Part shown: piece by piece, positions 5,381 to 12,548 of the stretch
Layout: the number at the start of each line of letters is the position of its first letter
Position numbering within the stretch: position 1 is the stretch's first letter
Source of the DNA: CAYGHG01 sp964349515
GTDB taxonomy: Bacteria; Oederibacteriota; PGYV01; CAYGHG01
Length of the DNA: 12,581 nt
Reading direction: 5' to 3'
Assembly: GCA_964349515.1 (NCBI GenBank)
Contig: CAYGHG010000075.1
Span: 1 to 12,581 of the forward strand
Notes under the pieces: generated by a model
Seen by the model: only the letters and a program-made list of their open reading frames with translations
The model's database searches: none
Told to the model about the DNA's origin: nothing
Translations under genes and position numbers: made by a program

Positions 5381-7608
5381 ATGACAAGTCAAAAAAACTG
5401 ATATTTAAGGCCCTCTTCGGGGCGGCGGCCATCATAATGTTTTTCCGCGGGCTTGAGGCGGGCAAAATACTCTTTGGCCACGACGCCATAAACATATACC
5501 TGCCCTTCTGGATAAAGGCAAAAGAGATGCTGCACTCAGGGCAGCTGCCGCTCTGGCTTGATTCCATATACTGCGGCATGCCTTTTCTCTCCTCTTCAAG
5601 CCTGATCTTTCTGTACCCGACGGATTTCATATTTGCCCTGCTTAACCTTGCGCCGGAGTCGCTTTACGTTCCTGACATCATAATACACATCTTTCTTGCG
5701 GCTCTTGGAACGTATCTCTTTTTGCGCCGCAGGGGGATTGGCTTTGAAGCCGCGGTTCTGGGTTCGGCTTTTGCCGCATTTTCCGGATATATTATTTCAT
5801 ATATACTTCCCGGCCACTGGAACAACATAAAGGCAGGAAGCCTGATACCGCTGGTGTTTTACTTTACCGACAGGGCGGCGCGTGAAAAGAGCCTGCTCCA
5901 CGTGTTAAACTGCGGCCTGATATCCGGATTGCAGATACTCGCGACAGGGATGCAGATAATGGCCTATACTTTCATGGCCGCCTCGGCTTATGCCGTATTT
6001 ATTGTATTGAGCGAAAGAGCGGATATAAAAGAAAAAATAAAACACCTTTCTTTCATATTGGCGGCAGCTGTTGCAGCCGTATTTGCGAGCGCGCCCCAGT
6101 TCATCCCTTCTTTTGATTATAAGGACGAATCCTGGCGCGGGGGGTTTACTTATGAAAGTTTTATTTCATGGTCTTTTCACCCCCTTGAAACCCTGACATT
6201 CCTTTTCCCAAACCTTTACGGGATGCACTCGGAAAAGTATTTCGGTTATATGCCGATGTGCCTTACTACATACTTCATGGGTTCTATTCCTTTTCTGCTT
6301 TTGTTTTTCCTGCCGTTAAAGGAGCGGAAAAAAGAGGTCGTTTTTCTGTCGGCTCTTGCGGGGTTCTTTCTTATTCTTTCTTTCGGCGGACATACGCCGC
6401 TCTATTCGCTTTTTTATAACATACCGGTGCTCAATCAGTTCAGAAACCCGTCGAGGTTTCTTTATGTTTTTTCCTTTATAACAGCGGTGCTGGCCGCATA
6501 TTCACTGGACAACCTATTTAAGAACGGCGTGAACCTGAAGCCGCGCCTGAAATATTTCGCAGTATTTTCCGGAGCCGCGGCTTTGGCGGCGCTTATTGCC
6601 GCTGTTTCATTTTCTTCGCTTGCGCCGGCTCTCGCAAAGGCAGCCGGCAAGGCAGCGCCAAAAGCCGCATCGCTCGGCACAGACACGCTGTTTTTCATAA
6701 TCAGCGTTTCGGCAGTATGCCTGGTTTCATATCTGGCCGTGAAAAAAGGGAACAAGGCAGTTTTTGCCGCGGCGCTAATTTTGTTTGCAGTGCATTTTGC
6801 CGACACATACAGGGTGAACAGGGAATTCATTAAATTTTATGATTTCAGCGCTGTGGTGCCGTCAAAAAACACAGCCTATGAAGAGATAAAAAAAGATAAA
6901 AGCGTGTACCGCGTTTTTGACACCCGCAGGGCCGCTCTGCCCAACGCAGGCGTATATTACGGATTTGAATCACTGACAGGGCTGCACGGGCTCATACCTT
7001 CGCGCTATATGAGGCTCTCCAACGCCGGCGCTTTCAATAATATAAATGTAAACAGGCAGTTAAACGTAAAGTACTATCTTTTTGACAATGAGATATCGAT
7101 TCCGGGCCTTGAGCGGATATTTGCGCAGCAGGGTGTTTTTGTTTACGCCGACTCACAGGCGCTCGGGCGCGCATATATGGCGCAGAGCGTTTCAAAAGTT
7201 TCTTCGGAAGAGGCGCTGTCGCGCATGGCTTCGGGCACCATGGCGCCATATCACGCGCTCATAGAAGCAGGCCCGGATATTATCAGCTCCGGCGGGGTTA
7301 CAGATTATGTCGAAAAGACGGGACGGGGATTAAAAGCCGGCGTGCAATCAAACGGCGAAGGGCTTTGCGTGGTTTCAATTCCAAATTTTAAAGGGATGAA
7401 AGCCAGGGTAAACGGCAAGGAGTCGGAAGTATTGACTGTAAATTTCATACAAAGCGGCGTAAAGACAGGCAGCGGAAAAAACGAGATAGAATTTTATTAC
7501 CGGGAAAGGGGTTTAACGGCGGGGTTTATTTTGTTCGTGATTTTTTCCGGCCTTTATGCGGCAGCGTTTTTCCGAGAAAAAAAGGGAGCAAATGCAAAAC
7601 CCCGTTAA
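5377..7608 (+). CDS. YfhO-family polytopic membrane protein, probable GT-C glycosyltransferase
   Basis: The 743-residue protein has an N-terminal membrane helix (about 8-28), then the loop motif FGHDAINIYLPFW (33-45). Its Asp36 occupies the place of the acidic residue found in the first outer loop of GT-C enzymes. Many more hydrophobic helices follow across roughly the first 470 residues. A largely soluble C-terminal part contains NFKGMKARVNGKE and a final helix near 714-731. This layout matches bacterial YfhO proteins, where relatives glycosylate envelope polymers such as lipoteichoic acid from undecaprenyl-phosphate sugars. The next gene makes just such a donor. The ATG at 5377 overlaps the upstream stop; a start four codons earlier (5365) has no ribosome binding site. 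Acceptor and sugar are unknown. Confidence 0.8.
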   Translation: MNDKSKKLIFKALFGAAAIIMFFRGLEAGKILFGHDAINIYLPFWIKAKEMLHSGQLPLWLDSIYCGMPFLSSSSLIFLYPTDFIFALLNLAPESLYVPDIIIHIFLAALGTYLFLRRRGIGFEAAVLGSAFAAFSGYIISYILPGHWNNIKAGSLIPLVFYFTDRAAREKSLLHVLNCGLISGLQILATGMQIMAYTFMAASAYAVFIVLSERADIKEKIKHLSFILAAAVAAVFASAPQFIPSFDYKDESWRGGFTYESFISWSFHPLETLTFLFPNLYGMHSEKYFGYMPMCLTTYFMGSIPFLLLFFLPLKERKKEVVFLSALAGFFLILSFGGHTPLYSLFYNIPVLNQFRNPSRFLYVFSFITAVLAAYSLDNLFKNGVNLKPRLKYFAVFSGAAALAALIAAVSFSSLAPALAKAAGKAAPKAASLGTDTLFFIISVSAVCLVSYLAVKKGNKAVFAAALILFAVHFADTYRVNREFIKFYDFSAVVPSKNTAYEEIKKDKSVYRVFDTRRAALPNAGVYYGFESLTGLHGLIPSRYMRLSNAGAFNNINVNRQLNVKYYLFDNEISIPGLERIFAQQGVFVYADSQALGRAYMAQSVSKVSSEEALSRMASGTMAPYHALIEAGPDIISSGGVTDYVEKTGRGLKAGVQSNGEGLCVVSIPNFKGMKARVNGKESEVLTVNFIQSGVKTGSGKNEIEFYYRERGLTAGFILFVIFSGLYAAAFFREKKGANAKPR

Positions 7609-7618
7609 AATATTATGT

Positions 7619-7647
7619 TTGCCGTAGGCCGAGGCATAATCTATAAT
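7619..7647 (+). promoter_or_regulatory. Sigma70-type promoter inside the glycan gene run
   Basis: TTGCCG (7619-7624), a 17-base spacer and a perfect TATAAT (7642-7647) lie between the YfhO-like gene and the DPM1-like gene. Initiation would be predicted near 7654, only about two bases before the ATG at 7656. The SD-like GGAGAG at 7648-7653 would then mostly fall outside this transcript and serve only readthrough mRNA. The promoter would let the downstream genes be expressed separately. Confidence 0.6.
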
Positions 7648-7655
7648 GGAGAGCG

Positions 7656-8354
7656 ATGAAAAAACTCATAGTGATACCCACATACAACGAGAGAGAAAAC
7701 ATAAAAAGGCTGATACCGGCCATTGCCTCTTTTGACAAAGGCGCGCACGTACTGGTGATAGATGACGCATCGCCCGACGGCACCGCCAAAGAGGTAAAAA
7801 GAATAATGAAGCTGAGTAAAAACGTGAGGCTTTTGGAACGGCCCCGGAAACTGGGCCTGGGCACCGCCTATACCGACGGGTTCAAGCTCGCAGTGGCGGA
7901 AAAATACGACCTGATATTTGAAATGGACGCTGATTTTTCCCACGACCCCAAATATCTGCCCGACCTGACCGAAGCTTCAAAAAAACATGACCTTGTCATA
8001 GGTTCGCGTTACATCAACGGGGTAAGCGTGATTAACTGGCCGCTGCGCAGGCTGATGCTGTCAAAATTCGCGAACCTATATGCAAAGACAATCACCGGCC
8101 TGCCTTTGACGGACTTGACCAGCGGTTTCAAGTGCTATAAGAGAAAAGTACTGGAGGCGATAGGCCTTGACTCCGTCCACTCGGACGGCTACGCCTTTCA
8201 GATAGAGATGCACTACAAAGCCTGGAAAAAAGGGTTTTCAATAAAGGAAGTGCCTGTTATATTTGTGGACAGGCTCAAAGGCACCTCCAAAATGTCAAAG
8301 GGTGTAATAGCGGAAGCGGTTTTAATACCGTGGAAGCTTAAATTTACTTCATAA
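7656..8354 (+). CDS. DPM1-like polyprenyl-phosphate glycosyltransferase (GT2)
   Basis: This GT2 enzyme should transfer a sugar, most likely mannose from GDP-mannose, onto a polyprenyl phosphate at the inner face of the cytoplasmic membrane, giving a donor for GT-C enzymes. Motifs in order are IPTYNERENI (7-16), IDDASPDGT (35-43), EMDADFSHDP (89-98, with the metal-binding DAD), GSRYINGVSVINWPLRR (116-132) and DLTSGFKCYKR (153-163). At 232 residues it has only the catalytic domain and no C-terminal membrane helices, like the short DPM1 class. It follows the YfhO-like gene by 47 bases and has its own promoter. Glucose or another hexose is possible, since sequence motifs alone do not fix the sugar. 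Confidence 0.88.
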   Translation: MKKLIVIPTYNERENIKRLIPAIASFDKGAHVLVIDDASPDGTAKEVKRIMKLSKNVRLLERPRKLGLGTAYTDGFKLAVAEKYDLIFEMDADFSHDPKYLPDLTEASKKHDLVIGSRYINGVSVINWPLRRLMLSKFANLYAKTITGLPLTDLTSGFKCYKRKVLEAIGLDSVHSDGYAFQIEMHYKAWKKGFSIKEVPVIFVDRLKGTSKMSKGVIAEAVLIPWKLKFTS

Positions 8355-8436
8355 ATTTAGTTTTGTGTCCGTAGTTTCCGGTTTTGAGTCAAAAAAAGCG
8401 AGGAACGGAATGCAGAACAACAAAAGGAGCGGGCAG

Positions 8437-9387
8437 ATGAAAAAACGCGTACTTGTAACCGGGGGGGCCGGTTTTATCGGAAGCAATATGGCGGACGAAC
8501 TGATACGCAGGGGGTATAAGGTCACGATAATAGACAGCCTTGTAACCGGCGAAAAGAAAAATATCAACCCAAAGGCTGATTTTGTTAAAGGGGATGTGAG
8601 AAAGGCTTCTGACATTGAAAAATGCTTCTCAAAAAAAATTGACGCCATATTTCACATAGCAGGCTGCGCCTCAACCATAAAATCATTTGACGACCCCGCG
8701 GCGGACCTGTACACAAACGTGCTCGGCACCATCAACATTATTAACGCGGCGGTAAAACACAGGGTCCCGCGGCTGCTTTACGCCTCTTCCATGACCTCGT
8801 ACGGCGTTCCTGACGGAGTGCCTGTCAAAGAGACAATGGGCACAAGGCCTATTGCCTACTACGGCATCACCAAATACGCAGGCGAACGGTATGTGCTCGC
8901 GTCCGGGTTGAGGCAGGATACGGGGTTTAAACTTAATACAACGGCCTTCAGGATGTTCAATGTTTACGGGAGGCGCCAGTCGCTAACCAACCCTTACCAG
9001 GGGGTAATGTCCATATTTATAGGCAACGTTATAAGAAACGAGCCGGTTAAAATATTCGGCGACGGAAAGCAGTCGCGCGATTTTGTGCATATACGCGATG
9101 TGGCTGACGCGTGGATAGGGGCTCTTGACAATAAGGCTTCCTACGGTGAAGTTTTTAACATAGGCACGGGCATGAGGATTTCAGTAAACAAGCTGGTGTA
9201 TACAATCATAAAGATGTGCGGTAAAGACAGGAAAAAATACGCGGTAAAATATTACTCCGCGAGGCCCGGAGACCAGCGTCACATGCAGGCTGATATTTCA
9301 AAGGCAAAAAAACTGCTCGGCTGGGAGCCCGGGGTTTCTTTTGAAGACGGGGTAAAGGATGTGATAGATTGGGCGAAGGGGTCTTAA
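8437..9387 (+). CDS. NAD-dependent sugar-nucleotide epimerase/dehydratase (GalE-like SDR)
   Basis: This is a 316-residue extended SDR enzyme acting on a nucleotide sugar in the cytosol. GGAGFIG (9-15) binds NAD, and the active site comprises ASSMTSYG (116-123) and Tyr142/Lys146 in YYGITK. NVYGRRQS followed by NPYQGVMSIF and FGDGKQSRDFVH resemble UDP-glucose/UDP-GlcNAc 4-epimerases such as WbpP, so 4-epimerisation is the best guess; a dehydratase is possible. It is a clear paralogue of the UXS gene but lacks the SEAYGDP and YWGHVNP decarboxylase signatures. I chose ATG 8437 because AGGAG lies seven bases upstream and the NAD motif then begins at the usual distance. GTG 8365 and ATG 8410 are in-frame alternatives. 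The TAA overlaps the next gene. Confidence 0.82.
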   Translation: MKKRVLVTGGAGFIGSNMADELIRRGYKVTIIDSLVTGEKKNINPKADFVKGDVRKASDIEKCFSKKIDAIFHIAGCASTIKSFDDPAADLYTNVLGTINIINAAVKHRVPRLLYASSMTSYGVPDGVPVKETMGTRPIAYYGITKYAGERYVLASGLRQDTGFKLNTTAFRMFNVYGRRQSLTNPYQGVMSIFIGNVIRNEPVKIFGDGKQSRDFVHIRDVADAWIGALDNKASYGEVFNIGTGMRISVNKLVYTIIKMCGKDRKKYAVKYYSARPGDQRHMQADISKAKKLLGWEPGVSFEDGVKDVIDWAKGS

Positions 9388-9950
9388 GGCTTTTTACCGG
9401 CATTGAGCTTGATAACGGCGTAAAGAGCTCAATAGCGGCGCTTTACCACAGGTTCGACAGGCACAAGGAGATACTCAGATTCACCCCGAAAGAAAACCTG
9501 CATATCACCCTGAATTTTTTAGGTGATGTCTTTGAGGACAAGGCCGCTCTTGCCGTAAAAGCAATAGAGGAGGCAGCCGCCCGCCACGAGGTTTTTTTCG
9601 CTTCTTCAAGCGCCGTAAACTGCTTCGGCTCGCAGAAATACGCGAGAGTAATATGGGCAGGCATAGACAGGCATGCCGCAAAGGTATCAGCGCTTTATGA
9701 TGATCTTAAAGCAGGCTTTGAAGCATCCGGGTTTGAACAGGAAAAAAGGGAATACACCCCCCATATCACAATAGCGCGCTGCAAAGAAGGGGTTAATATT
9801 GCGAGGATACTGCCTGACATTAAATATGATTTTAAAATAAAGGTTTCAAAAATAACTCTTTTTAAAAGCAGCCTCAAGCCTTCGGGTGCGGAGCACGGGG
9901 TTTTGTTTGAGAGAGAATTAAAACCGGCGGGTGAAGAGAGTGGCATTTGA
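9369..9950 (+). CDS. thpR: RNA 2',3'-cyclic phosphodiesterase (2H family)
   Basis: ThpR-type enzymes open 2',3'-cyclic phosphates on RNA to 2'-phosphates, and some homologues ligate tRNA halves in vitro. Both signature H-x-T motifs are present: HITL at 45-48, followed by NFLGD, and HITI at 132-135, followed by ARC. The N-terminus LRLFTGIEL is the usual first strand, and 193 residues is a normal length. The only plausible start is TTG at 9369, inside the end of the epimerase gene (19-base overlap), with AAGGA about ten bases upstream. It overlaps the following methyltransferase by 20 bases, so the three genes are tightly linked. A direct link to glycan assembly is not evident. Confidence 0.9.
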   Translation: MGEGVLRLFTGIELDNGVKSSIAALYHRFDRHKEILRFTPKENLHITLNFLGDVFEDKAALAVKAIEEAAARHEVFFASSSAVNCFGSQKYARVIWAGIDRHAAKVSALYDDLKAGFEASGFEQEKREYTPHITIARCKEGVNIARILPDIKYDFKIKVSKITLFKSSLKPSGAEHGVLFERELKPAGEESGI

Positions 9951-10611
9951 CATTAATGTGACCAAAGAATACGAGAGGTGGTTTCTGACGCCCTCGGGGA
10001 TGTACGTTGACGACAAAGAAAAAGAATGCGTGCTGGGTGCGATGCGCTTCAAGCGCGGCGAGCGCGTGCTCAATATAGGCTGCGGCACCGGCAGGTATGT
10101 TGAGTATTTTAAGGCGCTCGGGATTGCGGCGCACGGCGTGGAGCCCGTGCCTGAGCTTGCAAAAGCGGCCAGGCAGAAATCCGAAGTCGGCGCCGGCAGC
10201 GTGACAGAGGCGCCTTATGAAGAACTGCCCTTTGAGGACAATTCATACGACAGCGCGGTGTTCATAACCACATTTGAGTTTGCGTCAGATAAAACGCGCG
10301 CCCTGAAAGAGGCATTAAGGGTGGCAAAGAACAAAGTGGGAATAGGTTTTTTAAACAGAAAGTCACTGAATAATTTTTTTAATGTAAAAGCGAGGCGGGC
10401 GATATACCGCGAGTCAAACCAGATGACGCGTGAAGAAATAACGGCGTACATAAAGGAGGCGCTCGGTGAGAAAAAAGCCGAGATAATATCGCGCTATACC
10501 ATATATCTTCCGGTCAACATGGGCTACATCGCGCCTGTGGCAGACGACCTGCTCGAAAAAACAGGGCTGCCTTTCGGCAGTTTCGGAATGATTGCAGTGA
10601 AAAAGAAATAA
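9931..10611 (+). CDS. Class I SAM-dependent methyltransferase, substrate unknown
   Basis: The 226-residue cytosolic protein has a Methyltransf_11-type Rossmann fold. Motif I is VLNIGCGTG (47-55, approximate), GVEPVPE fits the acidic end of strand 2, and LPFEDNSYDSAVF fits motif IV of the UbiE/BioC-like group. ALKEALRVAKNKV follows as expected. No residue identifies the substrate, which could be a small molecule, lipid, sugar or protein. GTG at 9931 overlaps thpR by 20 bases; a second GTG at 9940 is possible, and neither has a strong ribosome binding site. The TAA stop overlaps the first bases of the 71-bp repeat array that follows, so the repeat supplies the stop codon. Confidence 0.75.
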   Translation: MKRVAFDINVTKEYERWFLTPSGMYVDDKEKECVLGAMRFKRGERVLNIGCGTGRYVEYFKALGIAAHGVEPVPELAKAARQKSEVGAGSVTEAPYEELPFEDNSYDSAVFITTFEFASDKTRALKEALRVAKNKVGIGFLNRKSLNNFFNVKARRAIYRESNQMTREEITAYIKEALGEKKAEIISRYTIYLPVNMGYIAPVADDLLEKTGLPFGSFGMIAVKKK

Positions 10612-10898
10612 GACGAAGATCAGCCAGAAGACAGAAAGAGAAATAAAACGAAGACAAGATATAGGAAAAAGTAAAACGCACGACAGACATAAGACAGAAG
10701 ACAAAAAGGGAAATAAATCCAAAGACAAGATACAGGAAAAAGTAAAACGCATGAATGCCATAAGACAGAAGACACAAAGGGAAATAAATCCAAAGACAAG
10801 ATACAGGAAAAAGTAAAACGCACGACAGACATAAGACAAAAATGGAAATATATAAGCAGTTTTCTTCACTTTTGTCCCTTGGCTTGTGTCTTATTAAC
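10608..10898. repeat. 71-bp tandem repeat array with inverted end
   Basis: Two nearly identical 71-bp units lie at 10689-10759 and 10760-10830, each starting ATAAGACAGAAGACA and containing GACAAGATACAGGAAAAAGT. A divergent longer unit precedes them (10608-10688), and a partial unit starts at 10831. The array ends with an inverted copy, TGTGTCTTATTAACT (10885-10899), so ATAAGACA at 10831 can pair with TGTCTTAT at 10887. The unit starts are built from AGACAGA/AGACAAA heptads like those at 3251-3335. Open frames on the minus strand through this array are low-complexity Phe/Leu/Ser strings and not believable genes. It fills the gap before the FabD-like gene. Confidence 0.9.
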
Positions 10899-10909
10899 TC
10901 AATTTTTAC

Positions 10910-10914
10910 GGAGG
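10910..10914 (+). promoter_or_regulatory. Ribosome binding site of the FabD-like gene
   Basis: GGAGG lies eight bases before the GTG at 10923 and fixes that start. It follows directly after the repeat array. Confidence 0.75.
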
Positions 10915-10922
10915 TTTAAAAC

Positions 10923-11855
10923 GTGGCTGTTATAGGCTGTCTTTACGGCGCTGCAGGTTACCAGTACGTGGGGCTTGCAAAAAAGCTTTATGACAACACC
11001 TGGGCAATGAGGCAGTTCTATGACAGGGTGGAAAAGCAGTATCCTGATTTTAAGATAAACAAGCTGTCATTTATCGGGCCTGAAGAGGAACTGTTCCGGG
11101 AGGAAAACGGGCTCATTATAAATTCCGTTTATCAGGCGGGGCTCTTTGAGGTGCTAAAGGAGCAGAAAATCCACCCCGAACAGATGGCGGGATACAAATC
11201 AGGGGAAATTATGGCGCTTGTCTGCGCCCGGGCAATGCATTTCGACGATGCCATGGCTTTTCTATTTAAAAAAAGGGAAATTATCTCACAGGAAGTCGGC
11301 AAGGGATTTTTTCACCATATTCTGGTCAACCAGCTGGACATTAAATCTGTTGAAAAAATAGTCTCAGAGTTAAAACAGGCGGCAGGCGCCGGCATAGTTT
11401 CATACAACAACCCTGACAGTACGGTAGTGGTTTGTAAAACGGAATTTAAGGAAAAAATGAAGGAAGTGTTTAAAAAAATGAAAGCAGCGGCAATAGACAT
11501 ACCTCACGAAGAGTTTGCCTGTATGCCGCTGCTTAAACCTGTGGCAGACAGGTTAAAGGAAGAGTTTCTCAAAATAAAACTTGATAAGCCTGTAAACAGG
11601 GTGATCTGCCAGACCACAGGGGAGTATTATGAAAGCGCGGCAGAGATAAAGCAAAGATTTACAGACTACATATACAAACCCGCGCGTATTGACCTGTCAC
11701 TTGATACAATGCTGAAAAACGGGGTCAACACCTTTGTTGAAATGGGGAGCGGCACATTTTTGTCAAGAATGGCAAAAAAACGTGATAACGGCAAAAGGTG
11801 CCTGAATACAAACGACCTTGGTGAAGTCAGCAAAACCGTAAAACTGGCGAATTAA
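10923..11855 (+). CDS. FabD-like acyltransferase fold protein, probably catalytically dead
   Basis: The 310-residue protein aligns along its whole length with malonyl-CoA:ACP transacylase (FabD, about 309 residues). Recognisable anchors are GYQYVGLAKKLYDN, FIGPEEELF, GEIMALVCARAM, YNNPDSTVVV and VNTFVEMGSGTFLSRM. The catalytic parts are changed. The GQGSQ oxyanion motif reads GAAGYQ (9-14). The nucleophile elbow GHSLGE reads GYKSGE (90-95), putting Lys92 where Ser should be. The active-site FHSPLMKP reads FACMPLLKP (198-206), losing the His. Arg118, equivalent to the malonate-binding Arg, is kept. No stop or frameshift interrupts it, so selection seems to maintain the fold. A role as acyl-carrier-protein binder, regulator or decoy subunit is possible. 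It is unlikely to be the cell's FabD. Confidence 0.8.
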   Translation: MAVIGCLYGAAGYQYVGLAKKLYDNTWAMRQFYDRVEKQYPDFKINKLSFIGPEEELFREENGLIINSVYQAGLFEVLKEQKIHPEQMAGYKSGEIMALVCARAMHFDDAMAFLFKKREIISQEVGKGFFHHILVNQLDIKSVEKIVSELKQAAGAGIVSYNNPDSTVVVCKTEFKEKMKEVFKKMKAAAIDIPHEEFACMPLLKPVADRLKEEFLKIKLDKPVNRVICQTTGEYYESAAEIKQRFTDYIYKPARIDLSLDTMLKNGVNTFVEMGSGTFLSRMAKKRDNGKRCLNTNDLGEVSKTVKLAN

Positions 11856-11920
11856 AATATCAATTTTTTTCTGCAAAAACAACCTTTTACGTGCACTTCA
11901 AAATGCCGTTTTCCATCCCT

Positions 11921-11964
11921 TAACTGCAGGGCAGGGGTATTTTTTTCCGGCTGCGCCTGCATTG
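11921..11964. repeat. 44-bp hairpin repeat, copy 1
   Basis: Starting TAACTGCAGGGCAGGGG, this copy matches 12204-12247 at 42 of 44 positions. TGCAGG-GCAG at its left pairs with CTGC-G-CCTGCA at its right, a 10-bp stem with one bulged base and a T-rich loop. Confidence 0.9.
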
Positions 11965-12203
11965 TACGAGGCGAGGTCATGCGGCTTTTCGCGGAAAATC
12001 CGCGACTTAGGCTTGCGCAAAATCCGGCGGCGAAGGATACACGCGGGGAACAAAAAAATGACTGCGTGGAAGGTGAAGCAAAGGTGAACTCAGGGCGCCT
12101 CCATAAAAAAAACACCCCTCCCCCTTACCGTCCGACCTTTAGGAATTGCTTTGCCTGTAATAACAAACCTGCCGGGCATGCCAAATTTAAATATTTCATA
12201 ACG

Positions 12204-12247
12204 TAACTGCAGGGCAGGGATATTTTTTTCCGGCTGCGACTGCATTG
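12204..12247. repeat. 44-bp hairpin repeat, copy 2
   Basis: This direct copy lies 283 bp after copy 1. Its two differences are G to A in the loop region and C to A in the right arm. The second breaks one stem pair but leaves TGCAG/CTGCA and GCAG/CTGC intact. Confidence 0.9.
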
Positions 12248-12327
12248 AACCAGGGCTTACCAGCCCGGTATAAAATAGGTGTAAAGAAAAATCTGACCGG
12301 AGTGGGTTAAAATAAATTATTACCGGG

Positions 12328-12516
12328 TTATTTCTTGATTTTCAAGGCGCCGGCTTTTATGAATTCCATGATTTTGGAGGCTTCCACTCCGGTTCCTTTT
12401 GAGACGTCAATAGTATTGGCAAGGGGGTTTTTAAGCAGGTACTCCTTTACCTTTTTAAATTCTCTTATGTTGCTGTCGTCCAGCATTTTCCTGTATATTT
12501 CTCTCTCTTTTTCCAT
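12328..12516 (-). CDS. Small stand-alone helix-turn-helix protein
   Basis: The 62-residue product is highly charged and alpha-helical. The segment VKEYLLKNPLANTIDVSKGTG, continuing through ASKIMEFIKAGAL, reads as a helix-turn-helix: one helix, a turn at KNPLAN, a second helix, then a recognition helix ending in the conserved 'F-I-x-x-G-x-L' form. The same pattern appears at the C-terminus of flagellar-operon proteins of the YvyF type and in MerR-like winged helices, but here there is no partner domain. It could bind DNA as a dimer or be a protein-interaction module. ATG 12516 has AAGGTG seven bases upstream. No neighbour suggests its target. Confidence 0.75.
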   Translation of the reverse strand: MEKEREIYRKMLDDSNIREFKKVKEYLLKNPLANTIDVSKGTGVEASKIMEFIKAGALKIKK

Positions 12517-12542
12517 ACAAATACACCTTTTTTCTCCCCATA

Positions 12543-12548
12543 ATTATA
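12543..12548 (-). promoter_or_regulatory. -10 box of the small HTH gene
   Basis: A perfect TATAAT on the minus strand lies 26 bases before the ATG, giving a leader of about 20 bases that includes AAGGTG (12524-12529). No good -35 hexamer is visible at 16-18 bases. Confidence 0.5.

Larger units (their letters stand above)
11856..12327. other. Non-coding region between convergent genes
   Basis: This 472-bp gap holds a T-run just after the FabD-like gene (11865-11871), two 44-bp direct repeats (11921 and 12204), a small hairpin GCGGAAAATCCGC (11990-12002) and a hairpin GGGCT-TACC-AGCCC (12253-12266). An open frame at 11979-12206 and its minus-strand counterpart have no convincing ribosome binding site or protein-like composition. 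I found no tRNA or other named RNA. A structured RNA between the repeats is possible but unproven. Confidence 0.6.

Noticed and set aside
8365..8436. N-terminal 24-residue extension of the second epimerase
   Set aside because: The GTG start at 8365 lacks a ribosome binding site, and the NAD-binding strand begins normally at MKKRVLV from 8437, which has AGGAG.
10414..10869. Overlapping minus-strand open frames up to 151 codons through the tandem repeats
   Set aside because: They translate to repetitive Phe/Leu/Ser/Cys strings, arise from purine-rich repeats, and change frame between 71-bp units. They have no domain or credible start signal.
11979..12206. A 75-codon plus-strand frame and an 87-codon minus-strand frame in the last gap
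   Set aside because: Low-quality composition, no ribosome binding site, and one ends inside a 44-bp repeat copy. Coding function is not supported.
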